A DNA stretch of 9,692 nt from Anseongella sp036570465 (lineage in GTDB: Bacteria; Bacteroidota; Bacteroidia; Sphingobacteriales; Sphingobacteriaceae): positions 1 to 9,692 of the forward strand of contig DATCYD010000003.1 in NCBI GenBank assembly GCA_036570465.1, given 5' to 3'. The translations under genes and the position numbers were made by a program. The notes under the pieces are model-generated. The model was not told the origin of the DNA. It made no database searches and worked only from the letters and a program-made list of their open reading frames with translations. Within the stretch, counting starts at the first letter, position 1. Every line of letters starts with the position of its first letter. Positions 1 to 6,712 of this stretch are shown in pieces.

Positions 1-113
1 TTCGCCCGGGTAATCTCCAGCTGCTTTGCAAGAGCCTCCTGGCTAATTTTTTTTCGTTCCCTCAAAAATTTCAGGTTCGACCCGAAAAAAATCTTTTGCA
101 ATTTACTTTTCAT
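1..113 (-). CDS. Cro/C1-type (XRE) HTH regulator, N-terminal fragment
   Basis: Only the first 37 codons are in the window; the gene runs off the left edge. The peptide starts MKSKLQKIFFGSNLKFLRER and continues through KISQEALAKQLEITRA, the start of a helix-turn-helix of the lambda Cro/C1 (XRE) type: a first helix NLKFLRERK, then helix 2 beginning ISQEALAKQL at about residues 23-32. The recognition helix lies mostly outside. It is transcribed away from dinB, with 67 bp between the two start codons, and that gap carries repeated half-sites that could be its operator. From established knowledge, short HTH regulators in this position in Bacteroidota are often HTH plus S24 (LexA/CI-like self-cleaving) proteins. 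Whether this one has an S24 domain cannot be seen here. The likely role is autorepressor and repressor of dinB-dnaE, by inference from position. The ATG at 111-113 is the only start that keeps the full first helix and abuts the operator-like repeat. Confidence 0.8.
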   Translation of the reverse strand, partial: MKSKLQKIFFGSNLKFLRERKKISQEALAKQLEITRA

Positions 114-155
114 TTGTTATTATTGATAGCAAGAGAATGTCACTAATAATAGCAA
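114..155. promoter_or_regulatory. Operator-like inverted repeats between HTH regulator and dinB
   Basis: TTGTTAT at 114-120 and ATAGCAA at 126-132 form an inverted repeat with 6 of 7 positions complementary and a 5-bp spacer, directly abutting the regulator's start codon. A second ATAGCAA lies at 149-155, exactly 23 bp from the first; its would-be left partner at 137-143 (ATGTCAC) matches TTGTTAT at 4 of 7 positions. Alternatively, TTGTTATTATT (114-124) and AATAATAGCAA (145-155) are 11-bp arms with one mismatch. Two spaced dyads in the divergent promoter of an HTH regulator are typical of binding sites for Cro/C1-like dimers. That the neighbouring regulator binds here is inference. Confidence 0.5.
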
Positions 156-160
156 ATATA
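153..160 (-). promoter_or_regulatory. Candidate -7 box for the HTH regulator gene
   Basis: Read leftward, 160 to 153 is TATATTTG, a perfect match to the Bacteroidota -7 consensus TAnnTTTG. It predicts transcription starting near position 147, about 34 nt before the regulator's ATG. A TTTG for the -33 element is present only at a long spacing (184-187 read leftward, 23 nt), so the match is partial. The box overlaps the distal ATAGCAA half-site (149-155), so a protein bound there would block polymerase, consistent with autorepression. I found no equally good box for dinB in the other direction. Confidence 0.4.
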
Positions 161-180
161 ATAAAAATACTCAAAAACAT

Positions 181-1341
181 ATGCAAAGGCATATTGTACA
201 CTGTGACCTGGATACGTTTTTTGTGAGCGTTGAACGATTGCTGAACAGCAACCTGAATAATAAACCCGTCCTCATCGGTGGAAGCAGCGACCGGGGCGTG
301 GTAGCCTCATGCAGCTACGAAGCCCGCAAATTCGGCATTCATTCGGCCATGCCCATGCGGCTTGCCCTGCGGCTTTGCCCGGAAGCTACCGTTGTGCGCG
401 GCGACCATGACCTTTATTCAAAATACTCCGGTATCGTCACGGAAATTATCGAAGAATATACTCCCGTGGTAGAAAAAGCCAGCATCGATGAACACTACCT
501 GGACCTTTCCGGAATGGACCGGTACTTCGGATGCTGGAAATGGACCCGGGAACTGCGCCAACGAATCATCCGGGAAACAGGACTACCCATTTCCTTCGGC
601 CTGTCCACCAGTAAAACCGTCTCAAAAATAGCTACCAGTGAAGCCAAGCCCTGCGGCGAATGGCAAGTAGCCCGGGGAACCGAGAAAGCATTCCTGGCGC
701 CACTATCTATCCGTAAGATCCCCATGGTTGGCGAAAAATCATACACCTTGCTGCGCAACATGGGGGTTCACCGCATTCACACCCTGCAGGAAATGGAAGC
801 CTTTACCATGCGGCGAGTTATGGGCGAAAACGGTGTCACTATCTGGCGGAAGGCCAATGGCGAAGACAATACCCCCGTGGTGCCCTTTCATGAACAAAAA
901 TCCATGAGCAAGGAAACTACCTTCCAGCAAGATACCATCGATATGGACTTTCTGAAACGGACCCTGGCCTCTATGGTTGACAAGCTCGCCTTCGATCTGC
1001 GCCGCGAGCAAAAACTAACGGGCTGCCTTACCCTTAAGATCCGCTATAGCAATTTCGACACTCATACCCGGCAAGTAAAAGTGCCTTACACCAATTCCGA
1101 GAAAGCGATCACCGATAAAGTCATGACAGTATTCCGGGATCTATACAGCCGCCGGATGCTCATCAGGCTCATTGGTGTACGGTTCTCTAACCTGATCCAT
1201 GGCAGTTACCAGGTTGACCTGTTCAACGATACCCGGGAAGAAATCAGCCTTATGGAAGCTATGGACCGCATCCGTACCCGTTATGGTATTGAACTTATTC
1301 AACGGGGGATCAGTTTAAAAGATGCTGCTCAACCTGCATAG
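181..1341 (+). CDS. dinB: DNA polymerase IV (Y-family translesion polymerase)
   Basis: This 386-aa protein is a Y-family polymerase that copies past DNA lesions at low fidelity. The palm carries the metal-binding aspartate D9 in HCDLDTFF (steric-gate position F14) and the pair D103-E104 in SIDEHYLDLS, where His replaces the usual Ala. The fingers motif SCSYEARKFGIHSAMP spans about 43-58. A helix-hairpin-helix thumb lies around 176-208 and the little-finger domain around 243-345. QVDLF at 344-348 fits the sliding-clamp-binding consensus QL[SD]LF; it is followed by 38 more residues, whereas the E. coli DinB clamp motif is at the very C-terminus. No catalytic residue is missing, so it should be active. 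It starts at the ATG at 181 with no clear Shine-Dalgarno, overlaps dnaE by 20 nt, and is divergent from an HTH regulator, implying co-transcription with dnaE and damage-linked control (inference). It could also be described as ImuB-like by context, but intact active-site residues favour DinB. Confidence 0.96.
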   Translation: MQRHIVHCDLDTFFVSVERLLNSNLNNKPVLIGGSSDRGVVASCSYEARKFGIHSAMPMRLALRLCPEATVVRGDHDLYSKYSGIVTEIIEEYTPVVEKASIDEHYLDLSGMDRYFGCWKWTRELRQRIIRETGLPISFGLSTSKTVSKIATSEAKPCGEWQVARGTEKAFLAPLSIRKIPMVGEKSYTLLRNMGVHRIHTLQEMEAFTMRRVMGENGVTIWRKANGEDNTPVVPFHEQKSMSKETTFQQDTIDMDFLKRTLASMVDKLAFDLRREQKLTGCLTLKIRYSNFDTHTRQVKVPYTNSEKAITDKVMTVFRDLYSRRMLIRLIGVRFSNLIHGSYQVDLFNDTREEISLMEAMDRIRTRYGIELIQRGISLKDAAQPA

Positions 1342-4261
1342 TTATTACAGCCTGCGTTATGGCACGCTGAGCCCCCGGGATCTGATAGAAGGCATGATGC
1401 AGGGCGGCTACGATACTGCTGTGCTCACCGATATCAACAACAGCACCGGATCGCTGGAATGCATCCGCATGGGTCGCCGGGCAGGGCTGAACATCCTTGC
1501 CGGCATGGAATACCGCAATGCAGACCTGCTGTTATATATAGGCATCGCCCGGAACCATGAAGGGTTCCGGGAACTAAACGAATGGATGACTACCATTGGT
1601 CAAAAGAAAAAACAACTGCCCCAAACAGCCCCTGCGTTCAGTCATGCAGTTATCGTTTATCCATACGGCACGCGCCGGGTCACCACCCTGCGAGACAACG
1701 AATACATCGGGATCCGTCCCGCCGAGCTGAACCGTATTCGCCTGGAACCCGCCGCCAACCTGGAGCGGTACGTCATTCTTGCCCCGGTTTCATTCGCCCC
1801 TGCCGACTATAAGCTGCATTGCCAGTTGCGGGCCATCGACCACAACATTCTGTTGTCGCAATTAAATCCGGGTATGGTTGCCCCGCGAAGCGAGACCTTT
1901 ATGCCGAAGGTGAAGCTCATGGAACTTTACCGCGATTTCCCGGTCCTGATCTGCAATACCCGTCAGCTACTGGACAGTTGCGTCTTTGATTTTGATTTCA
2001 GCCCAAACAATAAAAATAAAAAAACTTTTACCGGTAACCCCTTCAATGACCGTCAGCTGCTGCATAAATACACAAAAGACGGCTTTGCAAGGCGTTATAG
2101 TGCCAGAGATAAAGCCGCTCTGGAGCGTGTCATCCGGGAGCTGGAGATCATTGAACGACTGGGATTTTCCAGTTACTTTTTGATCACCGATGATATTTGC
2201 CGCTATGCCCGGGGACGCGATTTTCATTACGTGGGGCGGGGGAGTGGCGCCAACAGCGCCGTGGCCTACTGCCTGGGCATCACCGATGTGGACCCTGTTG
2301 AGCTAAACCTGCCTTTTGAGCGATTTCTGAATCCGAAAAGGAAATCGCCGCCTGATTTTGATATCGATTTCAGCTGGAACGAGCGGGACGAGATATATGA
2401 TTATATTTTCAATCGTTATCAAACCGGACACATTGCCCTGATGGGAGCGATGAGCACGTTCCGCAGCCGCAGCATTTTGCGCGAGCTCGGCAAGGTATAT
2501 GGCCTGCCCAAGTCTGACATCGACCGCCTGGTGCGCGACCCCAGGCATATGCTGAATAAAAACGAAGTTACCAACACCATCCTGAGCGTTTACAACCGGA
2601 TGGCCGATTTTCCAAACCAGCGTACCATCCATTCCAGCGGCATTCTGATCTCTGAACAGCCTCTCAGCTATTATTCCGCCATGGATTACCCGCCCAAAGG
2701 ACTTCCCACGATGCAGTTTGACATGTATGTTGCCGAAGATATTGGGTTTGAGAAGTTCGACATTCTTTCCCAGCGGGGCATTGGCCATATCAAGGACTGC
2801 CGGGAGATCGTTCGCAGGAACAGGGGAGAGGTTATTGACACATCTAACCCGAAACGGTTTTTTACCGACCCGAAGATCGCTGCCCAGCTAAAGAGCGCCA
2901 ATACCATCGGCTGTTTTTACATCGAGTCCCCTGCCATGCGCCAGTTGCTGACTAAACTGCGTTGCGATGACTACCGGACCCTGGTAGCCGCCTCGTCCAT
3001 CATCCGTCCGGGAGTAGCCTCTTCAGGCATGATGGGCCAATTTATCAAACGACATCACGATCCAACCCAGGCGATCTACCCCCATCCGGTATTCCGCGAA
3101 CAACTGGAAGAAACCTATGGAGTGATGGTATATCAGGAAGATGTCATGAAAATCGCTAATGCCTACGGCGGACTGGACATGGCCGATGCTGACGTTCTTC
3201 GCCGCATGATGTCCGGAAAATACCGAAACAAGGACCGCCTGGTAGAGATCGAAGATAAATTCTTTGCCAACTGCAACGCCTGCGGTTACGACGAGAAAGT
3301 AAGCCGCGAGATCTGGAGGCAAATGGAAAGCTTTGCCGGATATTCCTTCAATAAAGCACATTCCGCATCTTTTGCCGTAGAAAGTTACCAGAGCCTGTTC
3401 CTGAAAACTTATTTCCCCCGCGAATTCATGGTTGCAGTATTGAATAACTACGGTGGGTTTTACAATCGAAAGGTATATGTCAACGAAGCAAAGCAGGCAG
3501 GTGCCATCGTTCGTGTTCCCTGCGTTAACCAGAGCCTTTTCAATGCTACCATCTACGGCAAGGACATTTACCTGGGCTTCGATTGCCTGTTAAACCTGGA
3601 AGCAAAACTGGCCCGGCGGATCCCCGATGAACGACAACGCAACGGCGACTACCAAAGCCTGGAGAATTTTGTCCTGCGAACAGGCGCTGCCCTGGAACAA
3701 CTCATTATCCTGATACGCACCGGAGCATTTCGCTTTACCGGCATTGGTAAAAAAGAGCTGTTATGGGAAGCACACTTACTACTTTCGGGCGCTTCCCGGA
3801 ATTCGGCGGCAATGCCCTTATTCGAAAGTCACAGTCGTAAACCGGTACTGCCCAAACTGGAAACATCCCCCATCGAAGACCTGTACGATGAAATAGAATT
3901 GATCGGATTCCCAGTCTCCGGAAACTTTTTTGATCTGGCCGGAAGTAGTTATCGCGGTGATATTACAGCCAGGGAAATGCTTGCCCACCAGAGCAGGATC
4001 ATTCGCATGACAGGAGATTTTATAGCCGAAAAAACGGTAAAGACCAAACGCGGCGACATCATGAAATTCGGCACTTTCCTCGATGCAGAAGGCAAATTCT
4101 TCGACACCGTTCACTTTCCGCCCTCCCTGGTTACCTATCCCCTGCGTGGAGCAGGCTTGTATCTTCTGGAGGGCAAAATAGTCGCCGATTTCGGCTGCCC
4201 CTCCCTGGAAGTCACCCGTTGCGGAAAAATGACACTAAAAGCAGATCCGAGGAGTGTTTAA
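1322..4261 (+). CDS. dnaE: Short C-family DNA polymerase III alpha subunit, DnaE2/ImuC-like
   Basis: This 979-aa C-family polymerase is shorter than a typical replicative DnaE (about 1150-1250 aa). An N-terminal PHP domain (about 1-220) is followed by the polymerase core: GRGSGANS at 305-312, catalytic Asp345 and Asp347 in PPDFDIDF, and a probable third Asp480 in EKFDILSQRG. Further conserved blocks are VYQEDVMKIA (603-612), LRRMMSGK (626-633) and SFNKAHSASFAVESYQ (675-690). An HhH region follows (about 784-806, including IRTGAF), then an OB fold (about 893-965), after which the protein ends; the tau-binding tail of E. coli DnaE is absent. The PHP metal site is degraded: NLH replaces HxH, TDIN replaces TDH, and later His/Asp ligands are lost. 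AMPLF at 830-834 may be a weak clamp-binding motif. The ATG at 1322 lies inside the end of dinB, so translation is probably coupled. Together with dinB this suggests an accessory lesion-bypass polymerase, analogous to DnaE2 (inference); a different replicative dnaE should exist elsewhere in the genome. Confidence 0.92.
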   Translation: MLLNLHSYYSLRYGTLSPRDLIEGMMQGGYDTAVLTDINNSTGSLECIRMGRRAGLNILAGMEYRNADLLLYIGIARNHEGFRELNEWMTTIGQKKKQLPQTAPAFSHAVIVYPYGTRRVTTLRDNEYIGIRPAELNRIRLEPAANLERYVILAPVSFAPADYKLHCQLRAIDHNILLSQLNPGMVAPRSETFMPKVKLMELYRDFPVLICNTRQLLDSCVFDFDFSPNNKNKKTFTGNPFNDRQLLHKYTKDGFARRYSARDKAALERVIRELEIIERLGFSSYFLITDDICRYARGRDFHYVGRGSGANSAVAYCLGITDVDPVELNLPFERFLNPKRKSPPDFDIDFSWNERDEIYDYIFNRYQTGHIALMGAMSTFRSRSILRELGKVYGLPKSDIDRLVRDPRHMLNKNEVTNTILSVYNRMADFPNQRTIHSSGILISEQPLSYYSAMDYPPKGLPTMQFDMYVAEDIGFEKFDILSQRGIGHIKDCREIVRRNRGEVIDTSNPKRFFTDPKIAAQLKSANTIGCFYIESPAMRQLLTKLRCDDYRTLVAASSIIRPGVASSGMMGQFIKRHHDPTQAIYPHPVFREQLEETYGVMVYQEDVMKIANAYGGLDMADADVLRRMMSGKYRNKDRLVEIEDKFFANCNACGYDEKVSREIWRQMESFAGYSFNKAHSASFAVESYQSLFLKTYFPREFMVAVLNNYGGFYNRKVYVNEAKQAGAIVRVPCVNQSLFNATIYGKDIYLGFDCLLNLEAKLARRIPDERQRNGDYQSLENFVLRTGAALEQLIILIRTGAFRFTGIGKKELLWEAHLLLSGASRNSAAMPLFESHSRKPVLPKLETSPIEDLYDEIELIGFPVSGNFFDLAGSSYRGDITAREMLAHQSRIIRMTGDFIAEKTVKTKRGDIMKFGTFLDAEGKFFDTVHFPPSLVTYPLRGAGLYLLEGKIVADFGCPSLEVTRCGKMTLKADPRSV

Positions 4262-5226
4262 CCCGGTGTTTCGGTTTCCCGGAAACTGTTGTGGGTAGGT
4301 TCTACCTTGATGCTGCGTTTGGAGAGTTCAATGGCGGCGTTGAGTTCGAATCCGAGCAGCAGGATGATGGCGTTGAAGTACAGCCAGAGCATGATGATGA
4401 TCAGGGCGCCGATGGAGCCGTAGATTTTGTTATAGGTGCCGAAATTACTGATGAAGAAGGTGAACAGCATAGAAGCGACAATGGCCAGGAAAGTGGCGAA
4501 AAGGGAACCGGGAGTAAAGAACTTCCATACACGGTGCCTGGAGGGGCCGTAATAGTACAAAAGGGAGACGGCCAGCAGGTAAAGTCCGGCAATAATAAGC
4601 CAGCGGGCGGATTGCAGGCTGAACTTGACCCACCCGCCCGCGAAGATCTGTTCGCGGCGCAGCCAGCCGATCATGATTTCGCTGGTGATGATACTGGTAA
4701 CGCTGAGTATCAGTAATACTACCATGGTGAAGGTGAGCCAGATGGCAGTCCATTGTTGTTTGAAGAAAGGGCGTGTTTCGGGAGAGAGTGACGATTTGTT
4801 AAAGGCTTTCATGAGGGTGCCGATGCCATTGGTGGAAAAGTACATCGAAGAGATAAAACCAATTGACAAAAGGTCCAGTTTCCTTTCACTCATAATATCG
4901 CTGATGGTGCTTTTGGCAGCAATGAAGGCATGATTAGGAAGGACTTCCTGCAACAGATCGAACAGACGGGCCTGGAAATCGGGAATGGGGATCAGGGGAA
5001 TCAGTGTGAACAAGAAGATGATAAACGGAAATATCGCCAACAGGAAGTTGAATGCCAGGGAAGAGGCTTTCGTGAAAAGCGCTTCTTTTTTGAGCTCATT
5101 ATAAAAGAAAACGGATACCGTATAGAGCGGGAGACCGTTGAAGCCGGGTAAGATGATCCTGGTTGTCCACCCGATGAATGAACGGTAAAAGCGATAACGG
5201 TTCAGAAATTTCAGGATCCAGTCCAT
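4258..5226 (-). CDS. YihY/BrkB-family inner-membrane protein
   Basis: This 322-aa polytopic membrane protein has about six hydrophobic segments, near 54-80, 117-137, 161-185, 207-226, 238-260 and 270-298. Family signatures are visible: an amphipathic N-terminal region FFYNELKKEALFTKASSLAF (40-59) leading into the first membrane helix, and the C-terminal block YGSIGALIIIMLWLYFN followed by LGFELNAAIE (269-300). Members were once called ribonuclease BN, but that assignment was an error and the molecular function is not settled; transport or envelope roles have been proposed. It is the last gene of the leftward operon, starting 12 nt after the thioesterase stop, with AAGGG about 7 nt before the ATG as a possible ribosome-binding site. 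Its C-terminal tail (after about 305) is charged and hydrophilic. Its stop codon overlaps the stop of dnaE on the other strand. Confidence 0.88.
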   Translation of the reverse strand: MDWILKFLNRYRFYRSFIGWTTRIILPGFNGLPLYTVSVFFYNELKKEALFTKASSLAFNFLLAIFPFIIFLFTLIPLIPIPDFQARLFDLLQEVLPNHAFIAAKSTISDIMSERKLDLLSIGFISSMYFSTNGIGTLMKAFNKSSLSPETRPFFKQQWTAIWLTFTMVVLLILSVTSIITSEIMIGWLRREQIFAGGWVKFSLQSARWLIIAGLYLLAVSLLYYYGPSRHRVWKFFTPGSLFATFLAIVASMLFTFFISNFGTYNKIYGSIGALIIIMLWLYFNAIILLLGFELNAAIELSKRSIKVEPTHNSFRETETPG

Positions 5227-5238
5227 GGCAGCCCTTGT

Positions 5239-5655
5239 TTAACGCGGTGCCCTGAAATAAGGCTCCAGTAAATCCATAAAGTCTGCGGGTGGTTTGCAGG
5301 GACGATTGCTTCGCATATCGATAAAAACCAAACGGGTATTCCCGGTATTGATCAGTTGTCCCTCCTGGTTGTATAATTCGTAGTCGAAATGAATTCGTGC
5401 CCCGGGCAATTCTTTTAGAATCGTGCGAACTGTGATCTGATCGTCATAGCGGGCGGGTTTGATGAACTTGCTTTGAAGCTCCAGAACCGGCATCATAATG
5501 CCTTGTTCTTCAAAGCCCCGGTAGCTCAGACCCAGGCTTCGCAGCATTTCCACCCGGCCTACTTCGTAAAAGGCCGCATAGTTTCCGTAGTACATGTAGC
5601 CCATTTGGTCAGTTTCACTATACCTGACACGGATATGTGTTTCGTGGACATACAT
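5239..5655 (-). CDS. Hotdog-fold acyl-CoA thioesterase (4HBT/YbgC type)
   Basis: This 138-aa protein has the length and pattern of 4-hydroxybenzoyl-CoA thioesterase/YbgC-type hotdog enzymes, which hydrolyse acyl-CoA thioesters as cytoplasmic oligomers. The active-site loop is RYSETDQMGYMYYGNY (11-26). Asp16 is in the position of the catalytic aspartate, GNY replaces the common HANY/HGNY, and the long helix of the fold follows (AAFYEVGRVEMLRSLG). The strand region SKFIKPARYDDQITVRT (62-78) is also typical. The physiological acyl-CoA is unknown. Its ATG lies one base after the mltG stop (TAG-T-ATG on the coding strand), so ribosomes terminating mltG could restart directly. The neighbours suggest an envelope or phospholipid-related role, as proposed for YbgC in the Tol-Pal cluster of proteobacteria, but no Tol-Pal genes are here. 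Confidence 0.9.
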   Translation of the reverse strand: MYVHETHIRVRYSETDQMGYMYYGNYAAFYEVGRVEMLRSLGLSYRGFEEQGIMMPVLELQSKFIKPARYDDQITVRTILKELPGARIHFDYELYNQEGQLINTGNTRLVFIDMRSNRPCKPPADFMDLLEPYFRAPR

Positions 5656-5656
5656 A

Positions 5657-6694
5657 CTAGTTCAAAATATTTCGCTCGTTGAGCGCCTTCTGAAACGCGC
5701 GTGCGTTTTGCAGGTGCTGGCGATGTGTCTCGGCAAAGGCATGATAACCTGAAAAGTCAGCTTTTGCACAGAAATAGAAATAATTGTGTTTTTCATAATT
5801 CAATACGGCGTCGATGGCTGCTACCGAAGGCATGGTGATGGGGCCTGGGGGTAATCCGCCATTCACATAGGTGTTATATGGTGAAGGGGTGATCAGGTGC
5901 TTGTTTAACACCCGCCGGATGCTGAAGTCACCCAGTGCGAAAACCACCGTAGGGTCGGCCTCCAGGCGCCGGCCTGCATTCAACCGGTTCATATAAACGC
6001 CGGCGATGGTGCCCATTTCATCTGTTTTATTGGTTTCCTGATCCACTATTGATGCAAGAACGCTCACTTCCTGCGGTGTCTTTCCAATAGAATCCGCCCG
6101 GGCCTTGCGTGCAGGGGTCCAGAAACGTTCATATTCCTGATGCATCCGCCGGATAAACCGATCCGGGGTGATGTTCCAGAACACCCTATATGTATTGGGA
6201 ATGAACATTGTATAAATGGTCTCCGTATTAAAGCCCAGGTCAGCGGCCAGAATGCTGTCGTTCAACGGGGCCAGAAAATCAATCGAATCCGCTTCCAGGG
6301 TTCTGCCCAGGGATGCTGCAAACTGTTCTTTGGTACGGATATTATTGAATGTAAGACTCAATGCATCCTGGTTTCCCGACCGCAATTTGCTGATCAGCGT
6401 GCGGTTGTTCATTCCTTCGGTGATGCGATAGCGCCCGGCCTTAACGGATTGCGGGTATTCCATCATGCCGGCCACCCAGTTGAAGCTATTGATATTTTTC
6501 AGGATCCCTTGATGGGTAAGGCTGTCCTTTACGTTTTCGAATGTGGCGCCGGTGGGAATATATAAATAACGTGTATCCTCATTTCCCCCCGGGGTGACAT
6601 TGGGGCCATAAATCCGCAGGTAGAAATAACCGGCTACTCCCAGTCCAAGGATTATTAACAGTGCAAGAAAGAAGAAGATTGTTTTCCTTTTCAT
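5657..6694 (-). CDS. mltG: Endolytic murein transglycosylase MltG (YceG-like)
   Basis: MltG cleaves nascent peptidoglycan strands inside the chain, producing 1,6-anhydroMurNAc ends, and is thought to act as a terminase of glycan polymerisation. From the ATG at 6692-6694 the protein is 345 aa: a basic N-terminus, one transmembrane helix (about 6-26), a variable periplasmic region with a LysM-like part (about 42-105), and the catalytic domain. The catalytic glutamate is most likely E220 in ASIVDQET, corresponding to E218 of E. coli. Other family blocks are MNRL, DPTVVFALG, SPYNTY (271-276) and GLPPGPI (280-286), then the C-terminal YFYFCAKADFSGYHAF. The frame extends upstream to a TTG at 6701-6703, but the ATG gives the usual MKRK start and has GGG-rich sequence just before it. 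It starts 18 nt after the PASTA gene stop and is followed after 1 nt by the thioesterase gene. Confidence 0.95.
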   Translation of the reverse strand: MKRKTIFFFLALLIILGLGVAGYFYLRIYGPNVTPGGNEDTRYLYIPTGATFENVKDSLTHQGILKNINSFNWVAGMMEYPQSVKAGRYRITEGMNNRTLISKLRSGNQDALSLTFNNIRTKEQFAASLGRTLEADSIDFLAPLNDSILAADLGFNTETIYTMFIPNTYRVFWNITPDRFIRRMHQEYERFWTPARKARADSIGKTPQEVSVLASIVDQETNKTDEMGTIAGVYMNRLNAGRRLEADPTVVFALGDFSIRRVLNKHLITPSPYNTYVNGGLPPGPITMPSVAAIDAVLNYEKHNYFYFCAKADFSGYHAFAETHRQHLQNARAFQKALNERNILN

Positions 6695-6712
6695 GATGCC
6701 CAACCCTGATGT

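Noticed and set aside
2303..2788. A 161-codon open frame on the minus strand inside dnaE
   Set aside because: It lies fully antisense to the conserved catalytic core of dnaE, has no recognisable domain, and is a by-product of codon bias in a G/C-richer gene.
4219..4716. A 165-codon plus-strand open frame across the end of dnaE and into the YihY-family gene
   Set aside because: It is antisense to the conserved C-terminal half of the membrane protein, and its composition (rich in Glu, Asp, Gly, Gln) is what reverse reading of hydrophobic codons gives.
6140..6565. A 141-codon plus-strand open frame opposite mltG
   Set aside because: It is antisense to the MltG coding region with clear homology on the other strand; no promoter or domain supports it.
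6695..6703. TTG at 6701-6703 as the mltG start
   Set aside because: It adds only three residues (translated MGI) before a better ATG with a typical basic signal-anchor start.
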